64,000 nt of DNA from Pyrocephalus nanus (Eukaryota; Chordata; Aves; Passeriformes; Tyrannidae): the NCBI GenBank assembly GCA_038380795.1, contig CM076269.1:4650001-4714000 (forward strand), written 5' to 3'. Under the pieces are notes generated by a model that was given only the letters and a program-made list of their open reading frames with translations, searched no databases and was not told the DNA's origin. The position numbers and the translations under genes were made by a program. This document shows, piece after piece, positions 63,500 to 64,000 of this stretch; within the stretch, counting starts at the first letter, position 1; each line of letters starts with the position of its first letter.

Positions 63500-63635
63500 C
63501 CCCTCAGCCGCTCCTCGTTAGGCGTCTTTTTCCAGACCTCTTTTACGAGCCTTGTTGCCCTTCGCTGGACACGCTCAGCGTCCTTTCTAAAATGAGGAGT
63601 CCTTTCTAAAATGAGGAGTCCACCTCCGGCCACCC
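63500..63635 (-). mobile_element. CR1 LINE fragment (end of the reverse-transcriptase ORF)
   Basis: On the minus strand GAGCGTGTCCAGCGAAGGGC and GAGGAGCGGCTGAGG match the usual avian CR1 sequence near the end of ORF2, and the translated stretch ERVQRRATRLVKEV resembles the CR1 ORF2 C-terminus. The copy is truncated and broken. It contains a 19-bp direct duplication (63581-63599 and 63600-63618). Confidence 0.75.
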
Positions 63636-64000
63636 TGTGCTCGCTGCCTGCTCCACGGGGAGCTTGCTTGTTGTTAAAACTGGTCCCCCTGATAGATTAT
63701 TTACTTACTCACTCTCTTCATAATTTCTGTCCCTCAGTCCCATTCCCCTCAGTCAAGCTCCTACAAATTGGATCCCGACCCACCTTGATCTGTGCCTGTG
63801 AGGGACAAACCTGGCAGTGTTGGGGAGAAAATACAGTTGCTACCTGTCTAGGGAAGCCCAGAGATGGGATGTGGGGGCATTGCCTGTCCTTAGCTCAGGG
63901 CTGTGGCACCAGAGACAGCGCTGACAGGGGGTGAGCGTCACCTACTGAGTTACACACACGTGGTCACCGTGTCAGGCAGAGATGGCATCAATTCTGAGAG
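63636..64000. other. Sequence beyond the CR1 fragment to the window end
   Basis: Nothing recognisable. MAST2 would be expected beyond the window if human gene order holds. Confidence 0.4.

Noticed and set aside
62942..63595. Plus-strand poly-Ala-containing frame opposite IPP exon 1
   Set aside because: It is antisense to a well-supported IPP exon. The poly-Ala run is just the CTG repeat read in another frame.
57966..64000. Intracisternal A-particle or other retroviral sequence near IPP, suggested by the gene's name
   Set aside because: The name reflects a mouse LTR promoter. No LTR or retroviral reading frame is seen here, only a CR1 LINE remnant.
1..64000. CRISPR arrays, operons, tRNA or rRNA genes
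   Set aside because: None seen. The sequence is vertebrate nuclear DNA, and no tRNA B-box or snRNA signature was recognised by eye.

Overview
The window looks like avian (bird) nuclear DNA. It has spliced vertebrate genes with compact introns, CpG-island promoters, and two fragments with the sequence of CR1 LINEs, the dominant retroposon of birds and reptiles. Species cannot be named from the sequence. The gene order AKR1A1 > NASP > < CCDC17 < GPBP1L1 TMEM69 > < IPP is, from memory, that of human 1p34.1, where MAST2 would follow.

Layout. 328-3667 (+) holds the last two coding exons of AKR1A1. A CpG island at about 5630-6950 carries the NASP promoter, with ZNF143-type sites, a TATA box, E2F and E-box sites. 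NASP (+, 15 coding exons, 6202-16855, 733 codons) encodes a histone chaperone and includes a 299-codon acidic cassette exon. CCDC17 (-, ten proposed exons, 18133-20721) lies tail-to-tail with NASP and appears shorter than the human protein. GPBP1L1 (-, ten coding exons, 23036-36042, 471 codons) has a 16-kb 5' intron reaching a second CpG island at about 51600-53035, which it shares head-to-head with TMEM69 (+, 53412-54800, 251 codons). IPP (-, eight coding exons, 57966-63220, 588 codons) has a CAG repeat directly before its start codon and a CR1 remnant upstream.

These are unrelated housekeeping-type genes rather than a pathway: an aldehyde reductase, a histone H1/H3-H4 chaperone, a coiled-coil protein, a vasculin-family nuclear protein, a membrane protein and a BTB-kelch protein. 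What links them is promoter architecture: ZNF143-like elements occur at both CpG islands.

I found no unknown multi-gene system. The oddest structures are a perfect 34-bp inverted repeat with a 4-nt loop in a GPBP1L1 intron (28455-28526), a GC3-saturated single exon in NASP, a partial duplication of the TMEM69 3' end into its own 5' part, and an apparently shortened CCDC17. Exon borders were read by eye from splice sites, reading phase and remembered human proteins; no alignment was run.
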